64,000 bases of DNA from positions 2,046,001-2,110,000 of the forward strand of contig NZ_CP108427.1 of assembly GCF_035982055.1 (NCBI RefSeq), given 5' to 3'. The stretch is from Streptomyces sp. NBC_01288 (GTDB taxonomy: Bacteria > Actinomycetota > Actinomycetes > Streptomycetales > Streptomycetaceae). Made by a program: the position numbers and the translations under genes. Every line of letters starts with the position of its first letter. Position 1 is the first letter of the stretch. The notes below the pieces were generated by a model. That model made no database searches. It had not been told where the DNA came from and was given only the letters and a program-made list of their open reading frames with translations. Below, piece after piece: positions 51,793-64,000 of this stretch.

Positions 51793-53400
51793 CTAGCGGT
51801 GGCCGTCGGAACGCTTGCGGTGGAGGGTGAAGTTCTCGAACACCGACAGGTCGCCGTTCGGCTTGTTCACGTTGTAGTAGGTCACGTGCATGCGGGTGGT
51901 GTCGCCGGCGTGCCGGCCCGGGTCGACGGTGAACGCGGCGAAGCCGTAGGGGTGTTCGGTGTCCCGGACGCCGATCCAGACCGCCTCCTCCTGTGTGTAC
52001 GTGGAGGTGCGCTTGCCGTTGGAGCCGGGGGTGGCCGAGACGGACGTGATCACCTTGCCGGTGCCGTCCTTGAAGAAGCTCTGGTTCGTGGTGCCCGAGA
52101 CTCCGCCGCCGCCGAGGATCATGTGCACGGTGCCGAGGCCGGTGTCGATGTTGTCGGTGGCCGTGGAGACCGGGTTGGGGGTCAGCGTCTCGGTGCCGCT
52201 GACGACTCCGCGGACGGCCAGCGAGCGCTCGTAGTTGTGCTCGTGGCCGCACAGCACCAGGTCGACGCCGTAGCGGTCGAAGAGGGGGCCGTACTTCTGG
52301 CGCAGGCCGAGGTCGGCGCCGTTCGCGTCGGTGGAGCTGACCATGACCTGGTGCATGGCGACGACGATCCAGTCGGTGTCGCGCGAGGCCCGGGCCGCCT
52401 TCAACTCCTTCTCCAGGAAGGCGAGTTGGCGTCCGCCGGAGTAGCCGCTGATGTAGACGTCGCCGCCGTCCTGGAGGCAGTTGTCGTCGTTCTGAAGCAC
52501 GATGACCCGGACCGAGCCGGCCGTGAACGCGTAGTAGAGGCCCGCGAGTTCGGCGTCGGTCTCGGTGGACGGGAGGGCGAAGTAGGTCTGGTAGGCGCCG
52601 AGTCCGATCGGGCCGTTGGCCTTCTCGATCTCGTGGTTGCCGGCCGCCGGCATCCAGGGGCGGAAGCGGGCCGAACGGGTGTTGTTGGTGAAGAAGTTGT
52701 TCCAGGTGCGCACCCGGTCGACGTCGAGGTTGGCGTAGCAGAGGTCGCCGTTGAGGAGGTGGAAGAGCGGGGCGACCTGCTCGATGCCGGTGACGATGTC
52801 CTTCGTGGCGGGGGTGGAGTTCGCGTCGAGCCCGACCGTGCCGTTGGCGGCCCAGGTGACCTGCGGGGCGGACTGGTCGCCGAAGCTGGTGAAGGTGAGC
52901 GGCTTGCGGCCGTGCGGCGCGGTGCGGAACGTGCCGCTGTCGGGCGTCGCGCCCTCGTGGGTGGCGAGGTAGAGGTAGTCGGTGTCCGGGGTGAGCCGGT
53001 TCAGCGCGGCGTGGTGGACGTAGACGGTGCGGCTGGAGGTGCCGTCGACGTAGGTGACGGTGCGGGCCTTGGCGCTGGAGCCGAAGCCGTGCTCCAGCGT
53101 GCCGTAGCGCACGACGGGTCTGTTCACCGGTTTGTCGGTGATCCACGAGACGTTCATCTGGGTGCGCGGGTCGGCGCCGAAGGTGAGGTGCAGGCCCTGG
53201 ACCGGGGAGGTCCCGGAGGAGTCCGCGGTGAGGTGGAATGCCGGGGCGTCGAGCGGGGCGGCCTGCGCCGTGCCTGCTCCCAGCAAGGGGGTGACGGCCG
53301 CGCCGGCGCCGGCCGTACCGAGGAGACCCAGCGCGTGACGTCGGCTGACCCCCTCGGACGACTGCGTCGACTCGTCCGGTGTCTCGGTCTGTGTGGTCAT
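51793..53400 (-). CDS. Tat-exported purple acid phosphatase-like metallophosphoesterase
   Basis: 535 aa, ATG after AGGGAGGG. The Tat signal has SRRHALGLLG and ends AQA-A. A fibronectin-III-like N-terminal domain (NVSWITDKPVNRPVVRYG) is followed by the metallophosphoesterase core: SFGDQSAP, LLNGDLCYAN, AAGNHE, VVAMHQVM and LCGHEHNYERS, all metal ligands of purple acid phosphatases. It probably releases phosphate from organic esters outside the cell. It diverges from a universal stress protein gene. Confidence 0.9.
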   Translation of the reverse strand: MTTQTETPDESTQSSEGVSRRHALGLLGTAGAGAAVTPLLGAGTAQAAPLDAPAFHLTADSSGTSPVQGLHLTFGADPRTQMNVSWITDKPVNRPVVRYGTLEHGFGSSAKARTVTYVDGTSSRTVYVHHAALNRLTPDTDYLYLATHEGATPDSGTFRTAPHGRKPLTFTSFGDQSAPQVTWAANGTVGLDANSTPATKDIVTGIEQVAPLFHLLNGDLCYANLDVDRVRTWNNFFTNNTRSARFRPWMPAAGNHEIEKANGPIGLGAYQTYFALPSTETDAELAGLYYAFTAGSVRVIVLQNDDNCLQDGGDVYISGYSGGRQLAFLEKELKAARASRDTDWIVVAMHQVMVSSTDANGADLGLRQKYGPLFDRYGVDLVLCGHEHNYERSLAVRGVVSGTETLTPNPVSTATDNIDTGLGTVHMILGGGGVSGTTNQSFFKDGTGKVITSVSATPGSNGKRTSTYTQEEAVWIGVRDTEHPYGFAAFTVDPGRHAGDTTRMHVTYYNVNKPNGDLSVFENFTLHRKRSDGHR

Positions 53401-53746
53401 GGTGCCCTCCCTGGCGAGCAGTTGAGCTGACAACGTCCGCACATTGGCGCTTCCCGGCGGCCCCCGAGTGAACAGTGCGTTGCCAGACGGTCATTGCGGC
53501 CCGAGGGGCGGGCGCCGGGGCCGATTCTTGCCCGGCGCTTTGCCAGAGACCGCCCCTTCGTTGACACGGCCGGTCGGCCGGACGGGAGTCGGGGAGCCGT
53601 TTCCGGCCATCGCCGGCACCGCGTCACGGGCGCGTCAAGAATCGGCCCCCCAGCGTCAGACGGGCGCCAACACGGCGGTACGTCCGCTCTCTTCGGCCTT
53701 TCGATGGGACACGCAGACGTGTGTGTACGCCGAGGAGTGAGCGTCG
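53401..53746. other. Divergent intergenic region with a spaced 14-bp inverted repeat
   Basis: 346 bp between the phosphatase and the stress protein. GGGGCCGATTCTTG (53517-53530) has a perfect complement CAAGAATCGGCCCC at 53636-53649, 105 bp apart. No gene is seen. Confidence 0.6.
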
Positions 53747-54280
53747 ATGAGCAGTGACGGACGGGCACGTGCCGTGGTCGGAGTGAGCGGTTCGCCGGGC
53801 AGTCTGGCGGCGCTGCACCGGGCGGTGCGGGAGGCCCGTCGCACCGGTGCCGAGCTGCTGGCGGTCCTCGCGTGGGAGCCGCCCGGCGGTGAACTCGCCC
53901 ACGGGCGCTCGATGTTGGCGCCCCCGGTGTCCCATCTCCGACGCGACGCGGCCGACCGGCTCCTCGCCGTGCTCGACGCGGCCTTCGGCGAGCCGGGTCC
54001 CGGGGTCCCGTTCCAGGGCCTGGTCGTCCGGGGTACGGCGGGCCGCGCCCTGGTGGAGACCGCCGACCGCCCCGACGATCTCCTGGTCATCGGCGCCGGA
54101 CCGCGCGGACCGCTGCGCGCCCTGTTCCCGTCCGTCGCCCGCTACTGCGTCACCCACGCCGCGTGCCCGGTCCTGACGGTGCCGCCGTCTCCCCTGGAGG
54201 GCGAGCTGGCCGCCCTGCACCGCCGTATCTCACTGGGGCGGGCGGTGGACGCGCGGGAGCTGACGGAGGGCGGGGGCTGA
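53747..54280 (+). CDS. Universal stress protein family
   Basis: 177 aa. It begins ARAVVGVSGSPGSLAALHRA (UspA strand 1 and helix), has LLAVLAWEPP, and ends LLVIGAGPRGPLRALFPSVA, with YCVTHAACPVLTVPP as the classical ATP-binding tail. Single-domain UspA; the G-x-x-G-x(9)-S pattern is only partly kept, so nucleotide binding is uncertain. Confidence 0.87.
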   Translation: MSSDGRARAVVGVSGSPGSLAALHRAVREARRTGAELLAVLAWEPPGGELAHGRSMLAPPVSHLRRDAADRLLAVLDAAFGEPGPGVPFQGLVVRGTAGRALVETADRPDDLLVIGAGPRGPLRALFPSVARYCVTHAACPVLTVPPSPLEGELAALHRRISLGRAVDARELTEGGG

Positions 54281-54531
54281 CCGGCCGGCCGCCCGCGCCC
54301 CTGGACCGCATCCGGCTCTCCGAACCCGCGCTGCGCGCCCTCGCCGCACCGCTCGGCGTCACGGCGCTCACCGTCGACCCGCAGTTCTCCGCCCCCGCCG
54401 CCGACCGTACGGCGGCCGCCGAGCGGGAGCGGACGAACTCCTGGCGCCGCTGGCATCCCCAGCACGTCGGTGCCCTGCGCGTGACCGGCGCCGCCGCCGT
54501 CGTCGCGTGCCTGAACCTGCTGATCGGCTGA
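54163..54531 (+). CDS. Small hypothetical protein with C-terminal membrane helix, start uncertain
   Basis: The region 54282-54531 reads like a protein (LDRIRLSEPALRALAAPLG, a charged middle, then VGALRVTGAAAVVACLNLLI) ending 12 bp before lysA. No good ATG/GTG exists after the stress-protein stop; the only in-frame GTG is at 54163, inside the upstream gene. Overlap of that size is unusual, so the true start is unknown. No family recognised. Confidence 0.4.
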   Translation: MPGPDGAAVSPGGRAGRPAPPYLTGAGGGRAGADGGRGLTGRPPAPLDRIRLSEPALRALAAPLGVTALTVDPQFSAPAADRTAAAERERTNSWRRWHPQHVGALRVTGAAAVVACLNLLIG

Positions 54532-54543
54532 GGAGACCCACCC

Positions 54544-55881
54544 ATGTCCATCCTGGACGCCCCCGTTGTACCGGCCGCCGACAGCCACGACCTGTCCGTC
54601 TGGCCCGGCTCCACCCGCCCCGCCCCCACCGGCGACCTGACCGTCGGCGGTGTCTCGCTCGCCGAGGCGGCCGACCGTTTCGGCACCCCCGTCTACGTCC
54701 TCGACGAGCAGGAGGTCCGCGACCGCTGCCGGACGTACCGCACGGCGTTCCCGGACGCCGATGTCGTCTACGCGGCCAAGGCGTTCCTGTGCCGGGCGAT
54801 GGCCCACTGGGTGCGGGAGGAGGGGCTCGGCCTCGACGTCTGCTCGGCCGGTGAACTCGCGCTGGCCGTCACCACCGGTTTCCCGCCGGAGCGGATCGTG
54901 CTGCACGGCAACGCCAAGAGCCCGGAGGACCTGCGCACCGCGCTCCGCCTCGGGGTCGGCCGGATCGTCGTCGACAGCACCTCGGAGATCGCCCGGCTGG
55001 CCGCGATCACACCCGCCGACAGCCGCCAGAAGGTGATGGTGCGGGTGGTGCCGGGCGTCGCGGCCGGCGCCCACGTCAAGGTGCGCACCGGCACCGACGA
55101 CCAGAAGTTCGGCCTGTCCATCACCGACGGCTCCGCGCAGCACGCGGTGACCCGCATCCTCGACCAGCCGCACCTCGAACTCGTGGGCCTGCACTGCCAC
55201 ATCGGCTCGCAGATCGCGACCACGAAGCCGTACGTCGCCGCGGTTCGGCGCATGGTCGGGCTGTTGGCCCGCGTCCGCGACCAACACGGCGTCACGCTCC
55301 CGCAGTTGGACATCGGCGGCGGGCACGCCATCGCCTACCGCCCCGGCGAGGAACGCCTCGACATCCCGGTCCTCGCGGGCCGGGTCCGCGCCGAACTGGA
55401 GGACGGCTGCGCCCGCGCGGGGCTGCGCGTGCCCCGGCTCACCCTCGAACCGGGCCGTGCGATCGTCGGCCCCGCCGGGGTCGCCGTGTACCGGGTGTTG
55501 GCCGTGAAGCGCACCGGCGCCCGCACGTTCGTCGCGGTCGACGGCGGCATGAGCGACAACCCGAGGCCCGCGCTCTACGGCGTGCGCTACGCACCCCGGC
55601 TCATCGGCCGCCCGGCGACCGTGCCGCCCCGCCCGGTCACCGTCGTGGGCCGGCACTGCGAGGCGGGCGACATCCTCGCGGACGAGGTGGCGCTCCCCGG
55701 CGACGTACGCCCCGGCGACCTCCTCGCCGTACCGGCGGCGGGCGCGTACCACCTGTCCATGGCGTCCGGTTACAACCTCGTCGGCCGCCCGCCGGTCGTC
55801 GCGGTGGCCGACGGCATCGCGCGGGTGCTGGTCCGCCGTGAGTCGCTGGACGACATGAACCGCAGGGACATCGGGCTGTAG
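54544..55881 (+). CDS. lysA: Diaminopimelate decarboxylase
   Basis: 445 aa fold-III PLP enzyme. PLP Lys in VVYAAKAFLC, CHIGSQ, phosphate-binding IGGGHAIAYRPGEE, EPGRAIVGPAG and the second active-site segment GRHCEAGDIL are all present. It decarboxylates meso-diaminopimelate to lysine. It is not next to thrA/hom here, so it may be the second lysA-like copy seen in some Streptomyces; the substrate is inferred from family. Confidence 0.85.
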   Translation: MSILDAPVVPAADSHDLSVWPGSTRPAPTGDLTVGGVSLAEAADRFGTPVYVLDEQEVRDRCRTYRTAFPDADVVYAAKAFLCRAMAHWVREEGLGLDVCSAGELALAVTTGFPPERIVLHGNAKSPEDLRTALRLGVGRIVVDSTSEIARLAAITPADSRQKVMVRVVPGVAAGAHVKVRTGTDDQKFGLSITDGSAQHAVTRILDQPHLELVGLHCHIGSQIATTKPYVAAVRRMVGLLARVRDQHGVTLPQLDIGGGHAIAYRPGEERLDIPVLAGRVRAELEDGCARAGLRVPRLTLEPGRAIVGPAGVAVYRVLAVKRTGARTFVAVDGGMSDNPRPALYGVRYAPRLIGRPATVPPRPVTVVGRHCEAGDILADEVALPGDVRPGDLLAVPAAGAYHLSMASGYNLVGRPPVVAVADGIARVLVRRESLDDMNRRDIGL

Positions 55882-55996
55882 TCCCTGGCAGGGAGGGCGG
55901 GACGGCGCCGGGGCACTGGTCTAGACCGCGCGGAGAGGTTAAGGTCACAGCCACGTCCTCTGCTGCCCACCTGCACATTTGCCCTAGCATCCGAGC

Positions 55997-57801
55997 ATGA
56001 CGGTCCTGCCCGACGACGGGCTCTCGCTGGCCGCCGAGTTCCCTGACGCGACGCATGAGCAGTGGCAACGCCTGGTCGAAGGCGTACTGCGCAAGTCGGG
56101 CAAGGAAGTCTCGGGTGCCGCAGCGGAAGACGCCCTGTCCACCTCGTTGGAGGACGGACTCCGTGCCCGTCCCCTGTACACCGCCGACGACTCCGTACCC
56201 GAACCCGGCCTCCCCGGATTCGCCCCCTTCGTCCGGGGCGGCCGCGCCGAGGGCAACACGCTCGGCGGCTGGGACGTACGCCAGCAGCACACGACCGGCG
56301 ACAACGCCGCGGTCCTCGGCGACCTGGAGAACGGCGCCACCTCGCTGTGGCTGGTCACGGGGGAGCGCGGCATCCCGGTCGCGTCGCTCGGCGCCACCCT
56401 CGACGGCGTCTTTCTCGACCTGGCGCCCGTCGCCCTCGACGCGGGAAGCGAAGTCGAGCCCGCGGCAGCCGAGTTGCTACGGCTGTACGAGGAGCGGGGC
56501 GTCGCGCCCGAAGCCGCCCGCGGCACCCTCGGCGCCGACCCACTGAACTTCGCGGCCCGCACCGGGTACGAGGCATTCCCCTTCGCACCCGTCGCCGCGC
56601 TCGCCCGGCGCTGCGCCGAGGAGTACCCGGGGCTGCGCGCGCTGACCGTGGACGCGCTGCCGTACCACGGGGCCGGCGGTTCGGCGGCGCAGGAGCTGGG
56701 CGCCTCGCTGGCGACCGGTGTCGCCTATCTGCGCGAGCTGACCGAGGCGGGCCTGAGCGTCGAACAGGCCGTGGGGCAGCTGGAGTTCAGGTATGCGGCG
56801 ACCGCCGACCAGTTCCTCACCATCGCCAAGTTGCGCGCGGCGCGCAGGCTCTGGGCACGCATCGCCGAGGTGTGCGGGGCGCCGGGCGGGCAGGTGCAGC
56901 ACGCGGTGACCTCGCCGGTGATGATGTCCCGCCGCGACCCGTGGGTGAACATGCTGCGCACGACGGTCGCGACGCTGGCCGCGGGGGTGGGCGGCGCCGA
57001 GTCCGTCACCGTGCTGCCCTTCGACCACGCGCTCGGGATGCCGGACGCGTTCGCGCGGCGGATCGCCCGCAACACCTCGACGATCCTGGTCGAGGAGTCG
57101 CATCTGTCCCGGGTGATCGACCCGGCGGGCGGCTCCTGGTACGTGGAGCGGCTCACGGACGAACTCGCCCACGCGGGCTGGGAGTTCTTCCAGCACATCG
57201 AGCAACAGGGCGGCCAGGCGGCCGCGTTGCGCTCGGGCAGCCTCCGCGAGGACCTCGCCACGACCTGGGCGGCCCGCAGCGCGAAACTCGCCAAACGCCG
57301 CGAACCCATCACCGGCGTCAGCGAGTTCCCGAACCTCGCCGAACGCCTCCCGGAGCGCGCCCCCGGCCTCACCGCCCCGTCCGGCGGCCTGCCGCGCGTA
57401 CGGCGCGACGAGGCCTACGAAGCACTGCGCGCCCGCTCCGACGCCCACCTCGCGGCGACCGGCTCCCGCCCCCGGATCTTCCTCGCCGCGCTCGGCCCGG
57501 CCGCCGCGCACACGGCCCGCCTCTCCTTCGCGTCGAACCTGTTCCAGGCGGGCGGCATCGAGCCCGTCACCGGGGGCGAGTTCGCGGACAGCGGGGCCAC
57601 CGAGGCCTGCCTGTGCTCCAGCGACGCGCTGTACGAGGAGCAAGCGGCCCAGATCGCCGGGGAGTTGAGGTCGGCCGGTGCCGGGCACGTGTTCCTCGCG
57701 GGCCGTCCCGGGCAGTACTCCGGTGTCGACGCCTACGTCTTCGCGGGCTGCGACGCCGTAGCCGTACTCTCCGCCACCCTCGACCGCATGGGAGTGTCCT
57801 G

Positions 57802-57802
<1 letters not shown>
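55997..57802 (+). CDS. mutA: Methylmalonyl-CoA mutase small (beta) subunit
   Basis: 601 aa. The TIM-barrel part has family features ([54 protein letters not shown]). The C-terminal flavodoxin-like part lacks the DxHxxG cobalamin motif, as expected for the non-catalytic small subunit. Stop and start of mutB share one base, so they form an operon. Confidence 0.93.
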
Positions 57803-59987
<2,185 letters not shown>

Positions 59988-59991
<4 letters not shown>

Positions 59992-60980
59992 TCGAGGTCG
60001 ACACCTATGTGAAGGGCGTACTCGACGGCAAGCGGGCCCTGGTGGCCCGCGCCATCACCCTCGTCGAGTCGACCAAACCCCAACACCGGGTCATGGCCCA
60101 GGAGTTGCTGACCGCACTCCTCCCGCACAGCGGCCAGGCCCGCCGGATCGGCATCAGCGGCGTACCCGGCGTAGGCAAGTCGACCTTCATCGACGCCTTC
60201 GGCACCCGGCTCACCTCGCAGGGCTTCCGGGTCGCGGTGCTGGCCGTGGACCCGTCGTCGACCCGCACGGGCGGTTCGATCCTCGGCGACAAGACCCGCA
60301 TGGAACACCTGGCCGTGGACCCGGCGGCCTTCGTCCGCCCCTCCCCCACCGCCGGCACGCTGGGCGGCGTCGCGAAGGCGACCCGCGAGTCCATCGTGGT
60401 GATGGAGGCGGCGGGCTACGACGTCGTCCTCGTCGAAACGGTAGGCGTAGGCCAGTCGGAAACGGCGGTGGCCAACATGGTCGACTCCTTCCTCCTGCTC
60501 ACCCTGGCCCGCACCGGCGACCAGTTGCAGGGCATCAAGAAGGGCGTCCTGGAGCTGGCGGACGTCATCGCCGTCAACAAGGCGGACGGCCCGCACGAGC
60601 GCGACGCGAAGAGCGCGGCACGTGAACTGGCAGGCGCGCTACGCCTGATGCATCCGGCCGACGCGGCCTGGACCCCGCCGGTACTGAGCTGTAGCGCCCG
60701 CGAGGGAACAGGCCTGGACACGGTCTGGGAGCACCTGGAGCAACACCGCTCCCTGCTGGACTCCACGGGCCGCCTGGCGGTGAAGCGCAGCGAGCAACAG
60801 GTGGACTGGACTTGGACGATGGTCCGAGAAGAGCTCTTGGGCCGCCTGCACGCCGATTCGACTGTCCGCGCCCTGGCCCCGGACCTAGAACGCCAGGTAC
60901 GAGAGGGCGAGTTGACAGCAACGCTGGCGGCCGAGCAAATCCTGCGAGCTTTCGAATCCCGGCCAACTGACTTGCCCTAG
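59988..60980 (+). CDS. meaB: MeaB-family GTPase, mutase chaperone
   Basis: 330 aa, GTG overlapping the mutB stop (GTGA). G1 GVPGVGKST, switch/G3 region [14 protein letters not shown] and VNKADGP (G4) are present, as is [20 protein letters not shown]. MeaB guards methylmalonyl-CoA mutase, gates cofactor loading and removes damaged cofactor. It completes the mutA-mutB-meaB operon. Confidence 0.95.
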
Positions 60981-60986
60981 GGGCGC

Positions 60987-61033
60987 GGGGCTGTATCGAT
61001 TTGCGGCTCCGCCGCGTGGGCGCGACCAGCCCC
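60987..61033 (+). terminator. Terminator-like hairpin after meaB
   Basis: GGGGCTG (60987-60993) pairs with CAGCCCC (61027-61033), enclosing an inner GCGGC-TCC-GCCGC stem (61003-61015). This is the common Streptomyces intergenic repeat type. Confidence 0.7.
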
Positions 61034-61099
61034 CACCGGCCCGCACCCAAAAATCGACGCACAAGACCCCCACCCCGTAGGCTGGCCAACGCAGCTGGT

Positions 61100-61290
61100 T
61101 CGCCCCGTCACCCAGACGGACGCGTCGCAAGAGGGAACCCGGTGAGACTCCGGGACTGCCCCGCAGCGGTAAGCAGGAACGACCGCCGTCATACGCACTG
61201 GGCCCACACAGGACCTGGGAAGCGACGGCCAGTAGGTGACCTCCGGTCAAACGGAGGCCGTGCCCGCAAGTCCGAAGACCTGCCACCTGC
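61100..61290 (+). promoter_or_regulatory. Cobalamin (B12) riboswitch upstream of metE
   Basis: The core GAACCCGGTGAGACTCCGG and the GCCCCGCAGCGGTAAGCAG segment match the conserved cobalamin aptamer (61134-61176). The B12 box GCAAGTCCGAAGACCTGCC ends the aptamer at about 61284. It lies ~150 bp before metE. Binding of adenosylcobalamin would switch off the B12-independent synthase when B12 is plentiful. Confidence 0.93.
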
Positions 61291-61438
61291 CCGCACGCGA
61301 AGCATTCGCGCGCGGAATCCCGGTGACCTCGTGGGCGGGTCGGCGTACACACGGGCGATCACCATCCCCCGGTCTACGAACTTCGCGCTCACGTCCCGAC
61401 ACCGGGATCCAGGGAGATATCTCGCGAAGGAGATTTCC

Positions 61439-63757
61439 GTGACACCGAAGTCCGCAGCCGCGGCAGCACGGGCCACCGTCTACGGCTACCCCCGCCAGGG
61501 CAAGGGCCGAGAACTCAAGAAGGCCATCGAGGGCTACTGGAAGGCCCGCGTCGACGCCGACGCCCTCCGCGCCACCGCCGCCGAACTGCGCCGCACCAAC
61601 TGGCAGCAGCTGACGGCCGCCGGCATCCACGAGGTCCCGACCGGCGACTTCTCGTACTACGACCACGTCCTCGACACCACCGTCATGGTCGGCGCCATCC
61701 CCGAACGCCACCGCGCCGCCGTCGAACTCGACGCGCTGGACGGCTACTTCGCGATGGCCCGCGGCACGCAGGACGTGGCGCCGCTGGAGATGACGAAGTG
61801 GTTCGACACGAATTACCACTACCTCGTGCCCGAGTTGGGCCCGGACACCGTCTTCACCACCGACTCCACCAAGCAGGTGGCGGAGTTGAAGGAGGCCCTC
61901 GCCCTGGGCCTGACCGCCCGCCCGGTCCTGGTCGGCCCGGTCACCTACCTCCTGCTCGCCAAGCCCGCCCCCGGAGTGTCCGCGGACTTCGAACCGCTGA
62001 CGCTCCTGGACCGGCTGCTGCCCGTGTACGCCGAGGTCCTCGCCGACCTGCGCGCGGCGGGCGCGGAATGGGTGCAGCTCGACGAGCCCGCCCTGGTCCA
62101 GGACCGCACCCCGGCCGAACTGAACGCCACCACCCGCGCCTACCGCGACCTCGGTGCCCTCACCGACCGGCCGAAGCTGCTGATCGCCTCCTACTTCGAC
62201 CGGCTCGGCAACGCGCTGCCGGTCCTCGCGAAGGCACCCGTGGAGGGCCTCGCGCTGGACTTCACCGAGTCCGCCGCCGCCAACCTGGACGACCTCGCCT
62301 CCGTCGGCGGACTGCCCGGCAAGCGGCTGATCGCCGGCGTGGTCAACGGCCGTAACGTCTGGGTCAACGACCTCACCAACTCCCTTGCCACACTGGGCAC
62401 GTTGCTCGGGCTGGCCGACCGCGTCGACGTGGCCGCCTCCTGCTCGCTGCTCCATGTGCCGCTCGACGCGGCCGCCGAGCGGGACATCGAGCCGCAGATC
62501 CTGCGCTGGCTGGCGTTCGCACGCCAGAAGACGGCCGAGATCGTCACGCTCGCCAAGGGATTGACCCAGGGCACCGACACGATCGCCGCCGAACTCGCCG
62601 CCAACCGCGCCGACTTGGCCTCCCGCGCCGGTTCGGCACTCACCCGCGATCCCGCCGTACGGGCCCGGGCCGCCGCGGTCACGGACACCGACGGCCGCCG
62701 CTCCCAGCCGTACGACGAGCGGACCTCGGCGCAGCGCGCGCATCTCGGGCTGCCGCCGCTGCCGACGACCACGATCGGTTCGTTCCCGCAGACCGCCGAA
62801 CTGCGCACCGCGCGGGCCGACTTGCGAGCGCGACGGATCGACACGGCCGGTTACGAGGAGCGGATCAGGGCAGAGATCGGCGAGGTCATCTCCTTCCAGG
62901 AGAAGACCGGCCTGGACGTCCTCGTGCACGGCGAGCCCGAACGCAACGACATGGTCCAGTACTTCGCCGAGCAGCTGACGGGCTACCTCGCCACCCAGCA
63001 CGGCTGGGTCCAGTCCTACGGCACCCGTTACGTCCGCCCGCCGATCCTGGCCGGCGACATCTCCCGCCCCGAACCGATGACGGTGCGCTGGACGACGTAC
63101 GCCCAGTCGCTCACCTCACGCCCGGTCAAGGGCATGCTCACCGGACCGGTCACCATGCTCGCCTGGTCCTTCGTCCGCGACGACCAGCCGCTCGGCGACA
63201 CCGCACGGCAGGTCGCCCTCGCCCTGCGCGACGAGGTCAACGACCTTGAGGCGGCCGGGACTTCGGTCATCCAGGTCGACGAACCCGCCCTGCGCGAGAC
63301 CCTCCCGCTGCGCGCGGCGGACCGGGAGGCGTATCTCGCCTGGGCCACGGAGGCGTTCCGGCTGACCACCGCCGGGGTCCGGCCGGAGACGCAGGTCCAC
63401 ACGCACATGTGCTACGCCGAGTTCGGCGACATCGTGCAGGCCATCGACGACCTCGACGCGGACGTCATCAGCCTGGAGGCGGCCCGCTCGCACATGCAGG
63501 TCGCGCGGGAGCTGGCCGAGCACGGCTATCCGCGCGAGGCGGGGCCGGGTGTCTACGACATCCACTCCCCGCGCGTGCCGAGCACGGCCGAGGCAGCGGC
63601 CCTGCTGCGCAAGGGACTTGAGGCCATCCCGGCGGAGCGGCTGTGGGTCAACCCGGACTGCGGTCTGAAGACCCGCGGCTGGCCCGAGACCCGCGCGTCC
63701 CTGGAGAACCTGGTCGCCGCGGCCCGCACGGTCCGCGAGGAGCTGACCGGGTCCTGA
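61439..63757 (+). CDS. metE: Cobalamin-independent methionine synthase
   Basis: 772 aa, GTG after GAAGGAGA. The N-terminal barrel shows [19 protein letters not shown] and the C-terminal barrel [12 protein letters not shown]. Zinc ligands: His and Cys in [10 protein letters not shown] and the second Cys in [11 protein letters not shown]. It transfers methyl from methyl-tetrahydrofolate to homocysteine and is placed under the B12 riboswitch. Confidence 0.97.
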   Translation: MTPKSAAAAARATVYGYPRQGKGRELKKAIEGYWKARVDADALRATAAELRRTNWQQLTAAGIHEVPTGDFSYYDHVLDTTVMVGAIPERHRAAVELDALDGYFAMARGTQDVAPLEMTKWFDTNYHYLVPELGPDTVFTTDSTKQVAELKEALALGLTARPVLVGPVTYLLLAKPAPGVSADFEPLTLLDRLLPVYAEVLADLRAAGAEWVQLDEPALVQDRTPAELNATTRAYRDLGALTDRPKLLIASYFDRLGNALPVLAKAPVEGLALDFTESAAANLDDLASVGGLPGKRLIAGVVNGRNVWVNDLTNSLATLGTLLGLADRVDVAASCSLLHVPLDAAAERDIEPQILRWLAFARQKTAEIVTLAKGLTQGTDTIAAELAANRADLASRAGSALTRDPAVRARAAAVTDTDGRRSQPYDERTSAQRAHLGLPPLPTTTIGSFPQTAELRTARADLRARRIDTAGYEERIRAEIGEVISFQEKTGLDVLVHGEPERNDMVQYFAEQLTGYLATQHGWVQSYGTRYVRPPILAGDISRPEPMTVRWTTYAQSLTSRPVKGMLTGPVTMLAWSFVRDDQPLGDTARQVALALRDEVNDLEAAGTSVIQVDEPALRETLPLRAADREAYLAWATEAFRLTTAGVRPETQVHTHMCYAEFGDIVQAIDDLDADVISLEAARSHMQVARELAEHGYPREAGPGVYDIHSPRVPSTAEAAALLRKGLEAIPAERLWVNPDCGLKTRGWPETRASLENLVAAARTVREELTGS

Positions 63758-63771
63758 CCCGATGGTGATGG

Positions 63772-63807
63772 GGGGGCGGCCGGGAGGACACCCTCCCGGC
63801 CGTCCCC
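63772..63807 (+). terminator. Terminator hairpin after metE
   Basis: GGCCGGGAGG (63778-63787) pairs with CCTCCCGGCC (63792-63801), extended by outer G:C pairs to 63807, with loop ACAC. No U-tract, as usual for high-GC terminators. Confidence 0.75.
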
Positions 63808-63853
63808 GCCCTGAGACGATGATCCGCACAGCCCGCAGAACTGGAGCGCCGAA

Positions 63854-64000
63854 GTGACCAGCCGCATCACCTTGATCTCGCCGGCGATGAACCGGTCCCT
63901 GCGGGAGACCCGGTTCGACGACGGCAGCCCGCTCGACCCGAGCGGTGCGGCCCGCGCCGAGTCCGTCGCGGGTTCGCTCCGGGCGGCTGACCGGGTGCTG
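63854..64000 (+). CDS. Histidine phosphatase-like protein, 3' end beyond the window
   Basis: GTG start after a weak purine-rich site. The 49 visible codons ([30 protein letters not shown]) resemble the start of actinomycete histidine-phosphatase proteins often found near cobalt transport genes. Only the N-terminus is visible, so the catalytic RHG motif cannot be checked. Confidence 0.6.
   Translation, partial: MTSRITLISPAMNRSLRETRFDDGSPLDPSGAARAESVAGSLRAADRVL

Noticed and set aside
51799..53430. 543-codon open frame opposite the phosphatase
   Set aside because: It is a Val/Gly-rich antisense shadow of a gene with complete metallophosphoesterase motifs.
56062..57801. Long upstream extension in the frame of mutB
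   Set aside because: Arg/Gly-rich antiphase reading of mutA; the mutB homology begins exactly at the ATG at 57802.
60945..60965. TTTCGAATCCC resembling a tRNA T-loop
   Set aside because: Lies inside the meaB coding end and lacks all other tRNA features.

Overview
This is high-GC DNA with GTG/TTG starts, ATGA-type stop/start overlaps, an SigE-type ECF sigma factor, anti-sigma-like ATPases, a SAV_2336-type protein, lanthipeptide genes and a B12 riboswitch before metE. Together these point to a Streptomyces or a very close relative.

Region 1 (1-5.8 kb) is a three-gene operon of the VMAP / MoxR ATPase / vWA conflict-system type. The vWA protein carries GAF, SpoIIE (PP2C) phosphatase and RsbW-like ATPase domains at its C-terminus. 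Region 2 (5.9-9.3 kb) has an extended-SDR protein, an HTH-TPR regulator and a divergent small ORF plus anti-sigma-like ATPase, ended by an IS3-family element. Region 3 (10.8-17.6 kb) is a class I lanthipeptide cluster of the FxLD type: methyltransferase, 63-aa precursor, LanB dehydratase, LanC cyclase and a stand-alone SpaB_C-type protein. No transporter or leader protease is visible.

Region 4 (17.8-34.9 kb) is an accessory island rich in probable defence genes. It holds (i) two overlapping genes whose products share a short Gly-rich motif, at the C-terminus of one and the N-terminus of the other; (ii) a decayed tRNA-Ser 3' half; (iii) a DUF4365-type protein coupled to an unknown protein; (iv) an IS4-type element with a 10-bp target duplication, nested at the end of a second transposon whose perfect 15-bp inverted repeats enclose both an IS5-type transposase and an adenosine deaminase gene; and (v) the most interesting locus (25.2-33.9 kb). 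That locus has three NB-ARC (NLR-like) proteins and three PNP/MTAN-type nucleosidase genes, one of them a pseudogene. A short motif (GDHxDFxG..., then YGxVxGK-like) lies N-terminal of NB-ARC in two NLRs and at the extreme C-terminus of all three nucleosidases. This layout resembles amyloid-signalling NLR/effector pairs, and PNP domains are known ATP-cleaving immune effectors. I infer a system in which an NLR-type sensor triggers a separate nucleosidase. The island ends in a broken AlpA-like HTH gene and a CorA C-terminal remnant.

Region 5 (35-54.5 kb) is ordinary accessory metabolism. It contains HxlR/oxidoreductase; an amidase pseudogene; an epoxide hydrolase/SnoaL-like/TetR/SDR locus with three related TetR-type operator palindromes; membrane glycosyltransferases; an ECF sigma factor with a membrane partner; a TetR plus amidohydrolase/reductase/cupin/SDR operon; a Tat-exported phosphatase; and a universal stress protein. 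Region 6 (54.5-64 kb) is core metabolism: lysA, the B12-dependent methylmalonyl-CoA mutase operon mutA-mutB-meaB, and metE behind a cobalamin riboswitch, then the start of a histidine-phosphatase-like gene cut by the window edge.
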